The translations under genes and the position numbers were made by a program. From contig NZ_JBBLZC010000001.1 of NCBI RefSeq assembly GCF_037908215.1, positions 310,001 through 374,000 on the forward strand: a DNA stretch of 64,000 nt, given 5' to 3'. Shown piece after piece: positions 45,089 to 54,015 of the stretch; within the stretch, counting starts at the first letter, position 1, and each line of letters opens with the position of its first letter. This stretch comes from Benzoatithermus flavus. Lineage in GTDB: Bacteria > Pseudomonadota > Alphaproteobacteria > Geminicoccales > Geminicoccaceae. Below the pieces are notes generated by a model. The model did no database searches. It was given only the letters and a program-made list of their open reading frames with translations, and had not been told where the DNA came from.

Positions 45089-46258
45089 ATGCGTGCGCTC
45101 TGCTGGCACGGCAAAGCCGACATACGCTGCGACACGGTGCCCGATCCGCGGATCGAGGAACCGCGCGATGCGATCATCAAGGTGACGAGCTGCGCCATCT
45201 GCGGCTCCGACCTCCACCTCTACGACGGCTTCATGCCCGGCATGGAGCAGGGCGACATCCTGGGCCACGAGGCCATGGGCGAGGTGGTCGAGGTCGGGCG
45301 GGAGGTGACGAACCTCAAGGTGGGCGAGCGGGTGGTGATCCCGTTCACCATCTTCTGCGGCGAGTGCGAGCAGTGCCGGCGCGGCAACTTCTCGGTCTGC
45401 GAGCGCAGCAACCGCAACAAGGACCTGGCCGACAAGGTCTTCGGCCACACCACGGCGGGCCTCTTCGGCTACACCCACCTCACCGGCGGCTACGCGGGCG
45501 GCCAGGCCGAATATCTGCGGGTGCCGTTCGCCGACAGGACGCACATCAAGGTGCCGGGCGGGCTCGGCGACGAGCAGCTCCTGTTCCTGAGCGACATCTT
45601 CCCCACGGGCTGGCAGGCCGCCGTCCAGTGCGATCTCCAGCCGACCGACACGGTGGCGATCTGGGGCTGCGGGCCGGTGGGCCAGATGGCGATCAGGAGC
45701 ACCGTCCTCCTGGGTGCGAAACGGGTGATCGCGATCGATACCGTGCCCGAGCGCCTCGCCATGGCGCAGGCCGGCGGGGCGGTGACGATCGACTTCATGC
45801 AAGAGAGCGTCGTCGAGCGCCTGAACGACCTCACCCAGGGCAAGGGCCCCGAGAAATGCATCGACGCGGTCGGGATGGAGGCGCACGCCACCGCCACGCT
45901 CGATTCGATCTACGACCGCGCCAAGCAGGCCCTGATGCTGGAGACCGACCGCGCGCACGTGCTGCGCGAGATGATCCATGTCTGCCGACCGGCGGGCGTG
46001 CTCTCGGTGCCGGGGGTCTATGGCGGCCTCCTCGACAAGTTCCCGTTCGGCGTCCTGATGAACAAGGGTCTCACCGTGCGCACCGGCCAGACCCACGTCA
46101 ATCGCTGGACCGACGACCTTCTGCGCCGGATCGAGGAAGGCCAGATCGATCCCTCCTTCGTCATCACCCATAAGGTGCGGCTCGAGGACGGCCCCGCCAT
46201 GTACAAGACGTTCCGCGACAAGGAGGACGGCTGCATCAAGGTGGTGCTGAAGCCCTGA
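45089..46258 (+). CDS. zinc-dependent alcohol dehydrogenase, formaldehyde-dehydrogenase-like
   Basis: A 389-residue medium-chain dehydrogenase. Catalytic zinc ligands lie in CAICGSDLHLYDG and GHEAMGEVVEVG. Structural zinc cysteines are in FCGECEQCRRGNFSVC, and the cofactor fold starts at AIWGCGPVGQMA. The insertion near residues 260-300 is shared with the group that includes glutathione-independent formaldehyde dehydrogenase, but the true substrate in this large branch is often unknown. AGGGAAG precedes the ATG. The next gene starts 12 bases after its stop. In a strain with an N-methylglutamate pathway, formaldehyde detoxification is a reasonable guess, not a demonstrated role. Confidence 0.9.
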   Translation: MRALCWHGKADIRCDTVPDPRIEEPRDAIIKVTSCAICGSDLHLYDGFMPGMEQGDILGHEAMGEVVEVGREVTNLKVGERVVIPFTIFCGECEQCRRGNFSVCERSNRNKDLADKVFGHTTAGLFGYTHLTGGYAGGQAEYLRVPFADRTHIKVPGGLGDEQLLFLSDIFPTGWQAAVQCDLQPTDTVAIWGCGPVGQMAIRSTVLLGAKRVIAIDTVPERLAMAQAGGAVTIDFMQESVVERLNDLTQGKGPEKCIDAVGMEAHATATLDSIYDRAKQALMLETDRAHVLREMIHVCRPAGVLSVPGVYGGLLDKFPFGVLMNKGLTVRTGQTHVNRWTDDLLRRIEEGQIDPSFVITHKVRLEDGPAMYKTFRDKEDGCIKVVLKP

Positions 46259-46270
46259 AGGAGAAGCGTC

Positions 46271-46816
46271 ATGGCGTATCGCTACCACCGGTCCTCGCCC
46301 TGGTACGACGCGGATCCTTCGACCCGAGCACTCGCACAGGGGCTCGGCTGGTTCAGCGTCGGGCTGGGGCTGGCCGAGCTCCTGGCGCCGCGGCCCCTCG
46401 GCCGCTGGCTCGGCCTCGAGGAGCATGCCGGGCTGATCCGCGCCTACGGCGCGCGCGAGCTCGCGGCCGGGATCGGCATCCTCACGCGCGGCGACCCGAC
46501 GCCCTGGCTCTGGGCCCGGGTCGCCGGCGATGCGCTCGACCTCGCGACGCTCGCGACCGGCATCGGTGACGACAATCCGCAAAGGGGCAATGTGGGCATC
46601 GCGCTCGCGGCCGTGGCCGGCGTCACGGCGCTGGACGTGATGTGCGCCCAGGCCCTGGCTGTCGGCCGGAGCGAGCCACCGACGCCGATCCGCGACTACA
46701 GCGACCGGCGCGGCTTCCCGCGTCCGCCCGAGGCGATGCGGGGTGCAGCGCGCGATTTCGCGGTGCCGCAAGACATGCGGATACCGGAAGCGCTGCGCCC
46801 TTACCCGACCGCTTGA
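46271..46816 (+). CDS. conserved membrane protein of the cyclase/dehydrase-annotated type
   Basis: A 181-residue protein with an N-terminal YRYHRSSPWYDADPSTRALA motif, then three or four weakly hydrophobic helices (about 22-40, 55-72, 80-95 and 107-125) and a proline-rich polar tail. Proteins like this are annotated as cyclase/dehydrase in alphaproteobacteria, an inherited name without evidence, and often sit beside a zinc alcohol dehydrogenase as here. AAGGAGAA precedes the ATG, 12 bases after the dehydrogenase stop. Function unknown; a membrane partner of the dehydrogenase is possible. Confidence 0.82.
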   Translation: MAYRYHRSSPWYDADPSTRALAQGLGWFSVGLGLAELLAPRPLGRWLGLEEHAGLIRAYGARELAAGIGILTRGDPTPWLWARVAGDALDLATLATGIGDDNPQRGNVGIALAAVAGVTALDVMCAQALAVGRSEPPTPIRDYSDRRGFPRPPEAMRGAARDFAVPQDMRIPEALRPYPTA

Positions 46817-46830
46817 GCCCGACCGCCAGT

Positions 46831-46857
46831 CGGGAGGCGTGCCGGGCATGCCTCCCG
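46831..46857. terminator. bidirectional hairpin between convergent genes
   Basis: CGGGAGGC and GCCTCCCG pair, and the stem continues through GTGCC/GGCAT with one wobble, leaving a loop of about three bases. It fills most of the 46-base gap between the convergent genes ending at 46816 and 46863. No T-run is seen, so it is either a factor-dependent or a structural terminator. Confidence 0.55.
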
Positions 46858-46862
46858 GCGGG

Positions 46863-48035
46863 TCAGGCGTAAGGATCCGCGGCGTCGCGCAGCCCGTCGC
46901 CCAGGAAGTTGAAGCCGAGGACGACGACGATCACCGGCACCACCGGAAACAGGAGCCACGGATAGAGGGCGATCACGTTGACGTTCTGGGCGTCGTTGAG
47001 GAGAACACCCCAGCTCGTCATCGGCGGGCGCACGCCGAGGCCCAGGAACGAGAGCGCGGTCTCGCCCAGAATCATGCTCGGGATCGAGAGCGTCGCCGAG
47101 GCGATGAGATGGCTCATGAAGGAGGGGATCAGATGCCGGCCGATGATCCGGGCGGGCGAAGCGCCCATGAGCCGTGCGGCCTGCGCGAAGTCCTCCTCGC
47201 GCAAGCTGAGGACCTTGGAGCGGACGGCACGCGCCAGGCCCGTCCAATCGACGAGCCCCAGGATGATCGTGATGCCGAAGAAGACCCAGAGCGGATCCCA
47301 GGTGACCGGAAGGGCCGCCGAGAGCGAGAGCCACAACGGGATCATCGGAAAGGAGCGGATGATCTCGATCAGGCGCTGGATCAGCGTGTCGATCCAGCCG
47401 CCGTAATAGCCGGAGATGCCACCCAGGACGATGCCAAGGACGAAGCTCACGGCGATGCCGATCAGGCCCACGGTGAGCGAGATGCGCGCCCCATAGGTGA
47501 TGCGGGAGAACAGGTCACGGCCGAGCCGGTCGGTGCCGAGAAGGAAGAAGGTGCCGCCTTCGGCCGGGCAGACGAAATGGAAGTCCATCTCCCACCGGCC
47601 CCAGAACCTGTACCTGTCGCCCTGGCAGAAGAAGCGGAGCTTCTGGACCTTCGTGTGGTCCGGCTCGTAGATGCGCCGCAGGCTCTGCATGTCGAGCCGG
47701 TACTTGTAGCCGTAGACGAACGGCCCCTGGAGCACCCCGTCGTGGAAGAGATGGATCATCTGCGGCGGGGCCTGGATGAAACGGGCGTTGCGGGTGTGCT
47801 GATCGTAAGGTGCGATGAATTCGCTGATCAGGATCGAGCCGTAGCAGAAGAAGAGGATGACGGCGGAGACCACGGCCAGATGGTGCCGCCGGAACTTCCA
47901 CCACATCAGCCGCCACTGCGAGGCGGTGTAGAAGCGCTCCTGCTCCGGCGTGAGCTGTTCGACGTCGTAGGGGTCGAACGGCGCGGTATCGACGTAGCGG
48001 GGCGGCAGCGGCTCGAGCACGGGACGCGGGCTCAT
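46863..48035 (-). CDS. ABC transporter permease, OppC/AgpC type
   Basis: A 390-residue inner-membrane permease of the peptide/opine/alpha-galactoside ABC class. A cytoplasmic N-terminus is followed by the first helix (about 50-72), a long periplasmic insertion of roughly 100 residues (with YGYKYRLDM and DFHFVCPAEGG), the LGTDRLGRDLFSRI motif and the remaining helices. The EAA loop for ATPase contact is in EEDFAQAARLMGASPARIIG. The long insertion is shared with AgpC of Sinorhizobium. Its ATG overlaps the stop of the partner permease (ATGA). No ATPase or substrate-binding protein gene is found beside the pair. Confidence 0.9.
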   Translation of the reverse strand: MSPRPVLEPLPPRYVDTAPFDPYDVEQLTPEQERFYTASQWRLMWWKFRRHHLAVVSAVILFFCYGSILISEFIAPYDQHTRNARFIQAPPQMIHLFHDGVLQGPFVYGYKYRLDMQSLRRIYEPDHTKVQKLRFFCQGDRYRFWGRWEMDFHFVCPAEGGTFFLLGTDRLGRDLFSRITYGARISLTVGLIGIAVSFVLGIVLGGISGYYGGWIDTLIQRLIEIIRSFPMIPLWLSLSAALPVTWDPLWVFFGITIILGLVDWTGLARAVRSKVLSLREEDFAQAARLMGASPARIIGRHLIPSFMSHLIASATLSIPSMILGETALSFLGLGVRPPMTSWGVLLNDAQNVNVIALYPWLLFPVVPVIVVVLGFNFLGDGLRDAADPYA

Positions 48036-49030
48036 CGGGTCTGCCCTCCCTCGAAGCGGATGCGCGGATCGAGCCAGGCGAGGAGCAGGTCCGAGATCAG
48101 GACGCCGATCACGACGAGGCAGGATTCCAGCATCAGGAACGAGCCCGCGAGATACATGTCCTGGGTCTGGAGCGCCCGGACCAGGATCGGACCCGTGGTC
48201 GGCAGCGAGAGCACCACCGCGACCAGGGCCGAGCCCGAGATGAACTCGGGCAGAAGATTGCCGATGTCGGCGATGAACGGGTTCAAGGACATCCGCAGAG
48301 GATATTTCGCCAGCGCCTTCCAGGGCGGCAGGCCCTTGGCCTTGGCGGTGACGTAGTAGGGCTTCTGCAGCTCGTCCAGGAGGTTGGCGCGCAGGCGCCG
48401 GATCATGGCGGCGGTGCCCGAGGTGCCGATCACGATGACCGGGACCCACAGATGCTGCAGGACCGAGACGAACTTACCCCAGCTCATGGGCTGATCGAGA
48501 TATTCGGGATCGACCAGCCCGCCGATCGAGGTGCCGAACCAGACGTTGGCGATATAGAGGAGTACCAGCGCCAGGAGGAAGCTCGGCGTGGCGAGGCCGA
48601 GGAAGCCCAGGAAGGTCAGCCCGTGGTCGGCCCAGCTATATTTGTGGGTGGCGGAATAGACCGCGATCGGGAACGAGACCGCCCAGGTGAACAGCACGGT
48701 CGAGAACGAGATGACGAAGGTGAGGAAGACGCGGTCGCCGATCACCTCCGTCACCGGCCGGTCGTACTCGAACGAATAGCCGAGATCGCCGTGCAGGAAG
48801 CCCCAGGCCCAGTAGACGTACTGCTCCCACAAGGGCCGGTCGAGGCCGTAGAGATTGCGTAAGTACTCGATCTTGCCCGCCTGCGCCCCCTCGCCTTGCG
48901 ACTGTAGCTCGGCAAGCATGGTCGAGAGGTAATCGCCCGGCGGCAACTGGATGATGATGAAGACGATGATGCTGATCGCCATCAGCGTCGGCACCATCAC
49001 GAGCAGGCGATGCGCCACGTAGCGGAGCAC
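48032..49030 (-). CDS. ABC transporter permease, OppB/AgpB type
   Basis: A 332-residue inner-membrane permease with six predicted helices; the first is at residues 10-30 (LLVMVPTLMAISIIVFIII), followed by QLPPGDYLS and GLDRPLWEQYVYWAWGFLHGDLGYSF, typical of OppB-type permeases. The EAA loop is near PYYVTAKAKGLPPWKALAKY. The start is a GTG at 49030 with GGGGGAGAG five bases upstream; another GTG eight codons earlier (49054) is less well served. It is the first gene of the permease pair. holA lies 77 bases upstream on the same strand and is functionally unrelated. Confidence 0.9.
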   Translation of the reverse strand: MLRYVAHRLLVMVPTLMAISIIVFIIIQLPPGDYLSTMLAELQSQGEGAQAGKIEYLRNLYGLDRPLWEQYVYWAWGFLHGDLGYSFEYDRPVTEVIGDRVFLTFVISFSTVLFTWAVSFPIAVYSATHKYSWADHGLTFLGFLGLATPSFLLALVLLYIANVWFGTSIGGLVDPEYLDQPMSWGKFVSVLQHLWVPVIVIGTSGTAAMIRRLRANLLDELQKPYYVTAKAKGLPPWKALAKYPLRMSLNPFIADIGNLLPEFISGSALVAVVLSLPTTGPILVRALQTQDMYLAGSFLMLESCLVVIGVLISDLLLAWLDPRIRFEGGQTR

Positions 49031-49106
49031 GCTCTCTCCCCCGTCCAGCCTCACCCAGACCTTACCCCTGCCCGCAGCCGCGGTCAGCAGGCAAGGAGCC
49101 GGCCCG

Positions 49107-50168
49107 TCAGGAACGGGGTGGCGGACCTTGCGGACGGGGTCGAGGTGGCTTGGGGAGCATGCCCAGCCGAGCGAGCGCGGCGCGGCAGATCAGCGCCTCC
49201 GGCATGCCCGTGCTCTTGCAGCGCGTCTCGGCGGTCTGCAGGAGGGTGAGGCCTCCGACCAGCGCATCGCCGTCCCAGCGCTGAAGCGCCTTCACCATTC
49301 CTTCCTGGACGCGCGGTGGCAACGGCGGGCGTAGGGCAGCCACGGCCGCCTGCGCCGACGAGCCTCCCGCCACCTCGCCATGCAGGCGCAACAGCCGCAA
49401 GAGATACGCAGCGGTGCTGCGCAGGATGCGCACCGGCGCCTCGCCCTCGGCCAACAGCCGGTCCAGAGCGCGGTCGAGCCGTACCGTCTCGCCCAAGACC
49501 GCCGCTTGAACGGCGTCCTCGATCCCAAGCGCGGAGCTGTCGCCCACCACGGCCGTCACATCCGCGAGCGTGGCACGCTGTCCGGGCGCATCGGCCAGGT
49601 AGAGTGCCAGCTTCTCGATTTCAGCGCGGGTGACGGCCCGGTCGCCGCCGAGATTGGCCACGAGGTAAGCGAAGGCATCCGGCTCCACCTGCAGCCCGTG
49701 CTCGGCCAGAAGCTCGCGCACGGAGGTCTCGAGCTTTCCGCCCTCCTCCCGGTAGCAGGGGAGAGCCACGGCCTTGGCGGCCGCCTCGATCAGCCGGCGC
49801 AGGCTCGAGCCGCCGCCGAGCTCGCCGGCCTCGAGCAGGACGAAGCCTTCCTGCTGCGGCAAGGCCAGAAGATCGCGCACGGCAGGCGAGATGCCGTCAA
49901 CGGCGTCGCGCACGCGCACGAGCCGGCGGCCGCCCATGAGGCACAAGGCCTGCGCCTCCTCGACCAGCCGGCCGGGCGCCTCCCGCAGCTCGTCGGCCGA
50001 AAGCTCGCTCACCCGGAACGGGTCCTCGAGGTCCTCCACGACCGTCCTGGCGAGTCGCCGTGCCCGCTCGGCGACGAGACCGGCATCGGGACCATAGAGG
50101 AGGACGGTGGATACCGCCGGGTCGGGCTTGGCGAGAAAGCTCTCGACCCGTCCGGCCGTCAGCCTCAA
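49107..50168 (-). CDS. holA: DNA polymerase III subunit delta
   Basis: A 353-residue clamp-loader subunit that opens the sliding clamp. The N-terminus MRLTAGRVESFLAKP and VLLYGPDAGLVAERA are characteristic of alphaproteobacterial HolA. The rest follows the three-domain AAA-like layout with a helical collar domain at the end. The start codon is TTG at 50168, overlapping the lptE stop (TTGA) with GAAGG upstream, so it is translationally coupled. The order leuS-lptE-holA is conserved in many proteobacteria. C-terminal residues are basic and proline-rich. Confidence 0.93.
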   Translation of the reverse strand: MRLTAGRVESFLAKPDPAVSTVLLYGPDAGLVAERARRLARTVVEDLEDPFRVSELSADELREAPGRLVEEAQALCLMGGRRLVRVRDAVDGISPAVRDLLALPQQEGFVLLEAGELGGGSSLRRLIEAAAKAVALPCYREEGGKLETSVRELLAEHGLQVEPDAFAYLVANLGGDRAVTRAEIEKLALYLADAPGQRATLADVTAVVGDSSALGIEDAVQAAVLGETVRLDRALDRLLAEGEAPVRILRSTAAYLLRLLRLHGEVAGGSSAQAAVAALRPPLPPRVQEGMVKALQRWDGDALVGGLTLLQTAETRCKSTGMPEALICRAALARLGMLPKPPRPRPQGPPPRS

Positions 50169-50692
50169 GCCTTCTGCTCCGAGAAATAGAGCGAAAGCAT
50201 GGTGCGGATCTGCCGGGCCACCTCGCGCGCGGCGCGGCGCTCCGCATCCTGCTCGGCGACGAGCGTGGCGAAGGGGTCGCTCTTCACGTTGAAGCTCACG
50301 ACGCGGCGCGTGGCCGAGCTGTAGACGATCTGCTGGTCGGCCTTGCGCTTGAGGCTGAAGACGGCGCCCAGGATCAGGTTCCTGCGCGTCGCCGTGTCGT
50401 TGAGCTGGATCGCGAGATCGGTCTGCTCCTCGAGGAGCTGCACCTCGAGGTCGTAGCGCGGCGCTACGACCGTACCGCTCGGGTTCAGCTCGTCGAGGAG
50501 ATAGTTACGGAAGAACTGGCCTCTCGCCCCACCCTGCCCGGCGACCTCGATTGCGGCCAGCTCGGGCACGGTCCTCGCCTCCTGCTGCGGCCCGTAGATC
50601 GGCCGCAAGCCGCAGGATGCCAGCGCCGGCAGGGCCATCACGACGAGGAGCCCCAGCCGGCGGCGGGACCGGTCCGGCTCAGACCACCACAT
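50165..50692 (-). CDS. lptE: LPS assembly lipoprotein LptE
   Basis: A 175-residue outer-membrane lipoprotein that plugs the LptD barrel for lipopolysaccharide export. The signal peptide ends in the lipobox LASC with C27 as the lipidated residue, followed by GLRPIYGP, a typical LptE beginning. The middle part with YDLEVQLLEEQTDLAIQ and the C-terminal helix match the family. Start 50692 is an ATG that overlaps the end of leuS by 14 bases. The gene implies a lipopolysaccharide-bearing outer membrane. Confidence 0.92.
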   Translation of the reverse strand: MWWSEPDRSRRRLGLLVVMALPALASCGLRPIYGPQQEARTVPELAAIEVAGQGGARGQFFRNYLLDELNPSGTVVAPRYDLEVQLLEEQTDLAIQLNDTATRRNLILGAVFSLKRKADQQIVYSSATRRVVSFNVKSDPFATLVAEQDAERRAAREVARQIRTMLSLYFSEQKA

Positions 50693-53252
50693 TCACGATC
50701 TTGTCCGGCACGACCACGACCCGGCGCGGCGGCTTGCCGTCCATGGCACGCTGCACCGCCGGGTCCGCGAGCGCTCTCGCTTCCGCCTCCTCTCTGCCGC
50801 AGCCGCGCGGCAGCTCGATCTCCGCCCGGCGCTTGCCGTTGACCTGAACGGCGATGGTCACCGTGTCGGCCACGAGCCAGGCAGGATCGGCCACGGGCCA
50901 GGGCGTGTCGACCAGGAGCCGGTCCTCGTGGCCGAGGAGCCGCCACAGCTCCTCGGTGAGATGCGGGATCATCGGCCCGAACATGACGACGAGGGCCTCC
51001 AGGGCCTCGCGGGTCAGCGCCTGCTCGGCCGGCGTCTCGGGGGCGAAGGCCTCGATCGCGTTGGACAGCTCGCGCAGGAGCGCCACGGCCTTGTTGAAAT
51101 GGAGCCGCTCGAGCTCGCTCGTGACCTGGGCGATGGTCTTGTGGACCTGCCGCCTGAGCGCCGTCCCCTTCTCGCCGAGCCCCGCTGCCGGTGCCGGAGT
51201 CCCCGGCGGCGGCAGCTGGGTGCTGCGCTCCTCGACCAGCCGCCACAGGCGGTTGATGTAGCGCCAAGCCCCGTCCACGCCGGCATCGGTCCACTCGAGG
51301 TCGCGCTCGGGCGGGCTGTCGGAGAGCATGAACAGCCGCGCCGTGTCGGCCCCGTAGCCCTCGATGATCGTCGTCGGGTCGACGGTGTTGCGCTTGGACT
51401 TGCTCATCTTCTCGACCCGGCCGGCGATCACCGGCCGCTGGCCCCGGACGGTCACCCAGTTGCCGGCCGAATCGCGCACGACCTCGGCGGGCTCGAGCCA
51501 GTTGCCGGCCTCGTCCTTGAAAGTCTGGTGCGTGATCATGCCCTGGGTGAACAGACCCGCGAACGGCTCGTCGAGATCGAGATAGCCGCAGGCGCTCATT
51601 GCCCGCGTGTAGAAGCGGGAATAGAGGAGATGGAGGACGGCATGCTCGATGCCGCCGATATACTGATCGACCGGCAGCCAGTAGGCTGCCGCCTCGCGCG
51701 TGAACGGCAGTTCGGTGGCGTGGGCGTCGCAGAACCGCGCGAAGTACCAGGAGCTCTCGACGAAGGTGTCGAACGTGTCGGTCTCGCGCCGTGCCGGCGC
51801 GCCACAGCGCGGGCAGTCGACGTGCTTCCAGGTGGGATGCCGGTCGAGCGGGTTGCCGGGCCTGGAGAAATCGACGTCGTGGGGCAGCTCCACCGGGAGC
51901 TGCTCCTTCGGTACCGGCACGATGCCGCAGCGCTCGCAGTGGATCACCGGGATCGGGCACCCCCAGTAGCGCTGGCGCGACACGCCCCAGTCGCGCAGGC
52001 GCCAGGTGGTTTCGCCCTGGCCGCGTCCGAGCCGCTCGAGCTCCTCGGTCGCCCGCCGCTTGCCGCTCTCGACGTCGAGCCCGTCTAGAAAGCGCGAACG
52101 GTAGAGCCGCCCGTCACCCACATAAGCCTCGGCGCCGATGGTGAAGGTGGCGGGATCGGCATCCGGCGGCAGAACGACCGGGATCACCGGCCGCCCGTAC
52201 TTGCGGGCGAAGTCGAGATCGCGCTGGTCGTGCGCCGGGCAGCCGAAGATGGCGCCGGTGCCGTAGTCCATCAGCACGAAATTGGCGACGTAGACCGGCA
52301 GCTCGATTTCGGGATCGAACGGATGCCGGCAGTGCAGCCCCGTGTCGAAACCCCGCTTCTCCTGGGTCTCGATCTCGGCCTCGCTGGTGCCGCCGCGCAG
52401 GCACTCGGCGATGAAGTCGGCAAGAGCCGCATCACGGCGGGCGAGCTCGGCGCTGAGCGGATGGTCGGGAGCAAGGGCGATGAACGAGGCGCCGAACAGC
52501 GTGTCGGGCCGGGTCGTGAACACTTCGATCACGCCCTCGCGGCCGACGAGATCGAAGCGGACCCTGGCACCCGTCGACTTGCCGATCCAGTTCCTCTGCA
52601 TCAGCCGGACCTTCTCCGGCCAGCGCTCGAGCCGGTCGAGGGCGCTCAGGAGCTCCTCGGCGAAGGCGGTGATCCTGAAGAACCACTGCGAAAGCTTGCG
52701 CCGCTCGACCAGCGCCCCGCTGCGCCAGCCGCGGCCGTCGATCACCTGCTCGTTGGCGAGCACGGTCTGATCCACCGGGTCCCAGTTGACCCAGCTCTCC
52801 TTGCGATAGACCAGCCCCCGCTCGAGCATGTCGAGGAACATCGCCTGCTCGTGCTTGTAGTAGGCCGGATCGCAGGTCGCGATCTCGCGCGACCAGTCGA
52901 GCGAGCAGCCGATCGCCTTCATCTGCTCGCGCATCTCGGCGATGTTGGCGTAGGTCCAGGTGGCGGGGTGGACGCCCTTTTGGATCGCCGCGTTCTCCGC
53001 CGGCAGCCCGAACGCATCCCAGCCCATGGGATGGAGCACGTTGAAGCCCTGCGCCCGCTTGAGCCGCGCCACCACGTCGCCCATGGTGTAGTTGCGCACG
53101 TGCCCCATGTGGATGCGCCCCGAGGGATAGGGGAACATCTCGAGCACATAGTATTTCGGCCGCGACGGGTCGGCCGCGGCCTCGAAGCAGCGGCGCTCCT
53201 GCCAGATCTTCTGCCACTTGGCCTCGGTGGCGCGGAACGGATAGCGGGACAT
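50679..53252 (-). CDS. leuS: leucyl-tRNA synthetase
   Basis: An 857-residue class I aminoacyl-tRNA synthetase of normal bacterial length. The HIGH-type motif is HMGH in PSGRIHMGHVRNYT, the editing domain lies at about residues 225-420, and the catalytic loop KMSKS occurs in VEKMSKSKRNTVD. The zinc-like cysteine cluster HCERCGIVPV and CPRCGAPARR is also present. Its 3' end overlaps lptE by 14 bases. The operon continues with lptE and holA. Start 53252 is the ATG of the conserved MSRYPFRATEAKWQ N-terminus. Confidence 0.97.
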   Translation of the reverse strand: MSRYPFRATEAKWQKIWQERRCFEAAADPSRPKYYVLEMFPYPSGRIHMGHVRNYTMGDVVARLKRAQGFNVLHPMGWDAFGLPAENAAIQKGVHPATWTYANIAEMREQMKAIGCSLDWSREIATCDPAYYKHEQAMFLDMLERGLVYRKESWVNWDPVDQTVLANEQVIDGRGWRSGALVERRKLSQWFFRITAFAEELLSALDRLERWPEKVRLMQRNWIGKSTGARVRFDLVGREGVIEVFTTRPDTLFGASFIALAPDHPLSAELARRDAALADFIAECLRGGTSEAEIETQEKRGFDTGLHCRHPFDPEIELPVYVANFVLMDYGTGAIFGCPAHDQRDLDFARKYGRPVIPVVLPPDADPATFTIGAEAYVGDGRLYRSRFLDGLDVESGKRRATEELERLGRGQGETTWRLRDWGVSRQRYWGCPIPVIHCERCGIVPVPKEQLPVELPHDVDFSRPGNPLDRHPTWKHVDCPRCGAPARRETDTFDTFVESSWYFARFCDAHATELPFTREAAAYWLPVDQYIGGIEHAVLHLLYSRFYTRAMSACGYLDLDEPFAGLFTQGMITHQTFKDEAGNWLEPAEVVRDSAGNWVTVRGQRPVIAGRVEKMSKSKRNTVDPTTIIEGYGADTARLFMLSDSPPERDLEWTDAGVDGAWRYINRLWRLVEERSTQLPPPGTPAPAAGLGEKGTALRRQVHKTIAQVTSELERLHFNKAVALLRELSNAIEAFAPETPAEQALTREALEALVVMFGPMIPHLTEELWRLLGHEDRLLVDTPWPVADPAWLVADTVTIAVQVNGKRRAEIELPRGCGREEAEARALADPAVQRAMDGKPPRRVVVVPDKIVNVVV

Positions 53253-53352
53253 CGAACCTCGATCTGCTCGAACGTGCTGCCGGTACCGGCGAGCGCCGTA
53301 CGGACGGACGATCCGAGCGCTCAGGGGGAAACGCGACCGGCCCTCCTCGGGC

Positions 53353-53907
53353 CTAACCGGCGGCCTCGAGACTGGCGATGCGCAGCTCGCGCGCCTTGGT
53401 CAGGATCTTGTCCTCGAGCTCGGTCGCCGTCTTGGGATCGACGGGCTCGTCGACCCATTCGCCGCGGCTGCCGCGCGCCTGCCGGAACACGGACACCTTC
53501 ACCGCGTCGGCCCGCAAGGACCGATCGAGGATCAGGACGTGCACCTTCAGGCGCTCATTGGGGGCGCTCGCCGGCTGGTACCAGTCGGTGATGATCAGGC
53601 CACCGAACGGATCGGCCGAGGCGAGCGGCATGAAGTTCAAGGTCTCGAGTGCGCCGCGCCAGAGATAGGCATTGACACCGATGCCGCCGCTGCCACCGCC
53701 CTGGTCGAGCGCCGCCGTTTTGTTGCCCGAGCCGAAGATCGTGATGCCGTCCTTGCCGGTGAAGGTGCCGGTACGATCGCGGAGCCGCTGCTCTTTGGGA
53801 TCGAACACCGTGAACTTGTCGTATTGCGGCGTGACGCCGCAGCCGGCCAGGGTCAGGGCGGCGAGGAAAACGAGCGTCAACGCGCGGGGGGCTGCAGGCG
53901 TGATCAT
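53353..53907 (-). CDS. DUF3576 family lipoprotein
   Basis: A 184-residue predicted lipoprotein: the signal peptide ends in LTLAGC with C23 as the lipid attachment site. The body matches the DUF3576 family of alphaproteobacteria, whose function is unknown, with FGSGNKTAALDQ, GVNAYLWRGALETLNFMPLA, and PFGGLIITDWYQP. It lies 100 bases upstream of leuS on the same strand, an arrangement common in the class and suggesting a role in the envelope with LptE. Start 53907 is used since it begins the signal peptide. Confidence 0.9.
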   Translation of the reverse strand: MITPAAPRALTLVFLAALTLAGCGVTPQYDKFTVFDPKEQRLRDRTGTFTGKDGITIFGSGNKTAALDQGGGSGGIGVNAYLWRGALETLNFMPLASADPFGGLIITDWYQPASAPNERLKVHVLILDRSLRADAVKVSVFRQARGSRGEWVDEPVDPKTATELEDKILTKARELRIASLEAAG

Positions 53908-54015
53908 GGCCGTCACTGGTCGCAGGAGGAGGGCAAGGGCCGAAACCCCGCCGTCACGATGTGGCGCGGACCATAGCACAAACGACCCGAAGCGCTACCC
54001 GCTCCGACGACACGG

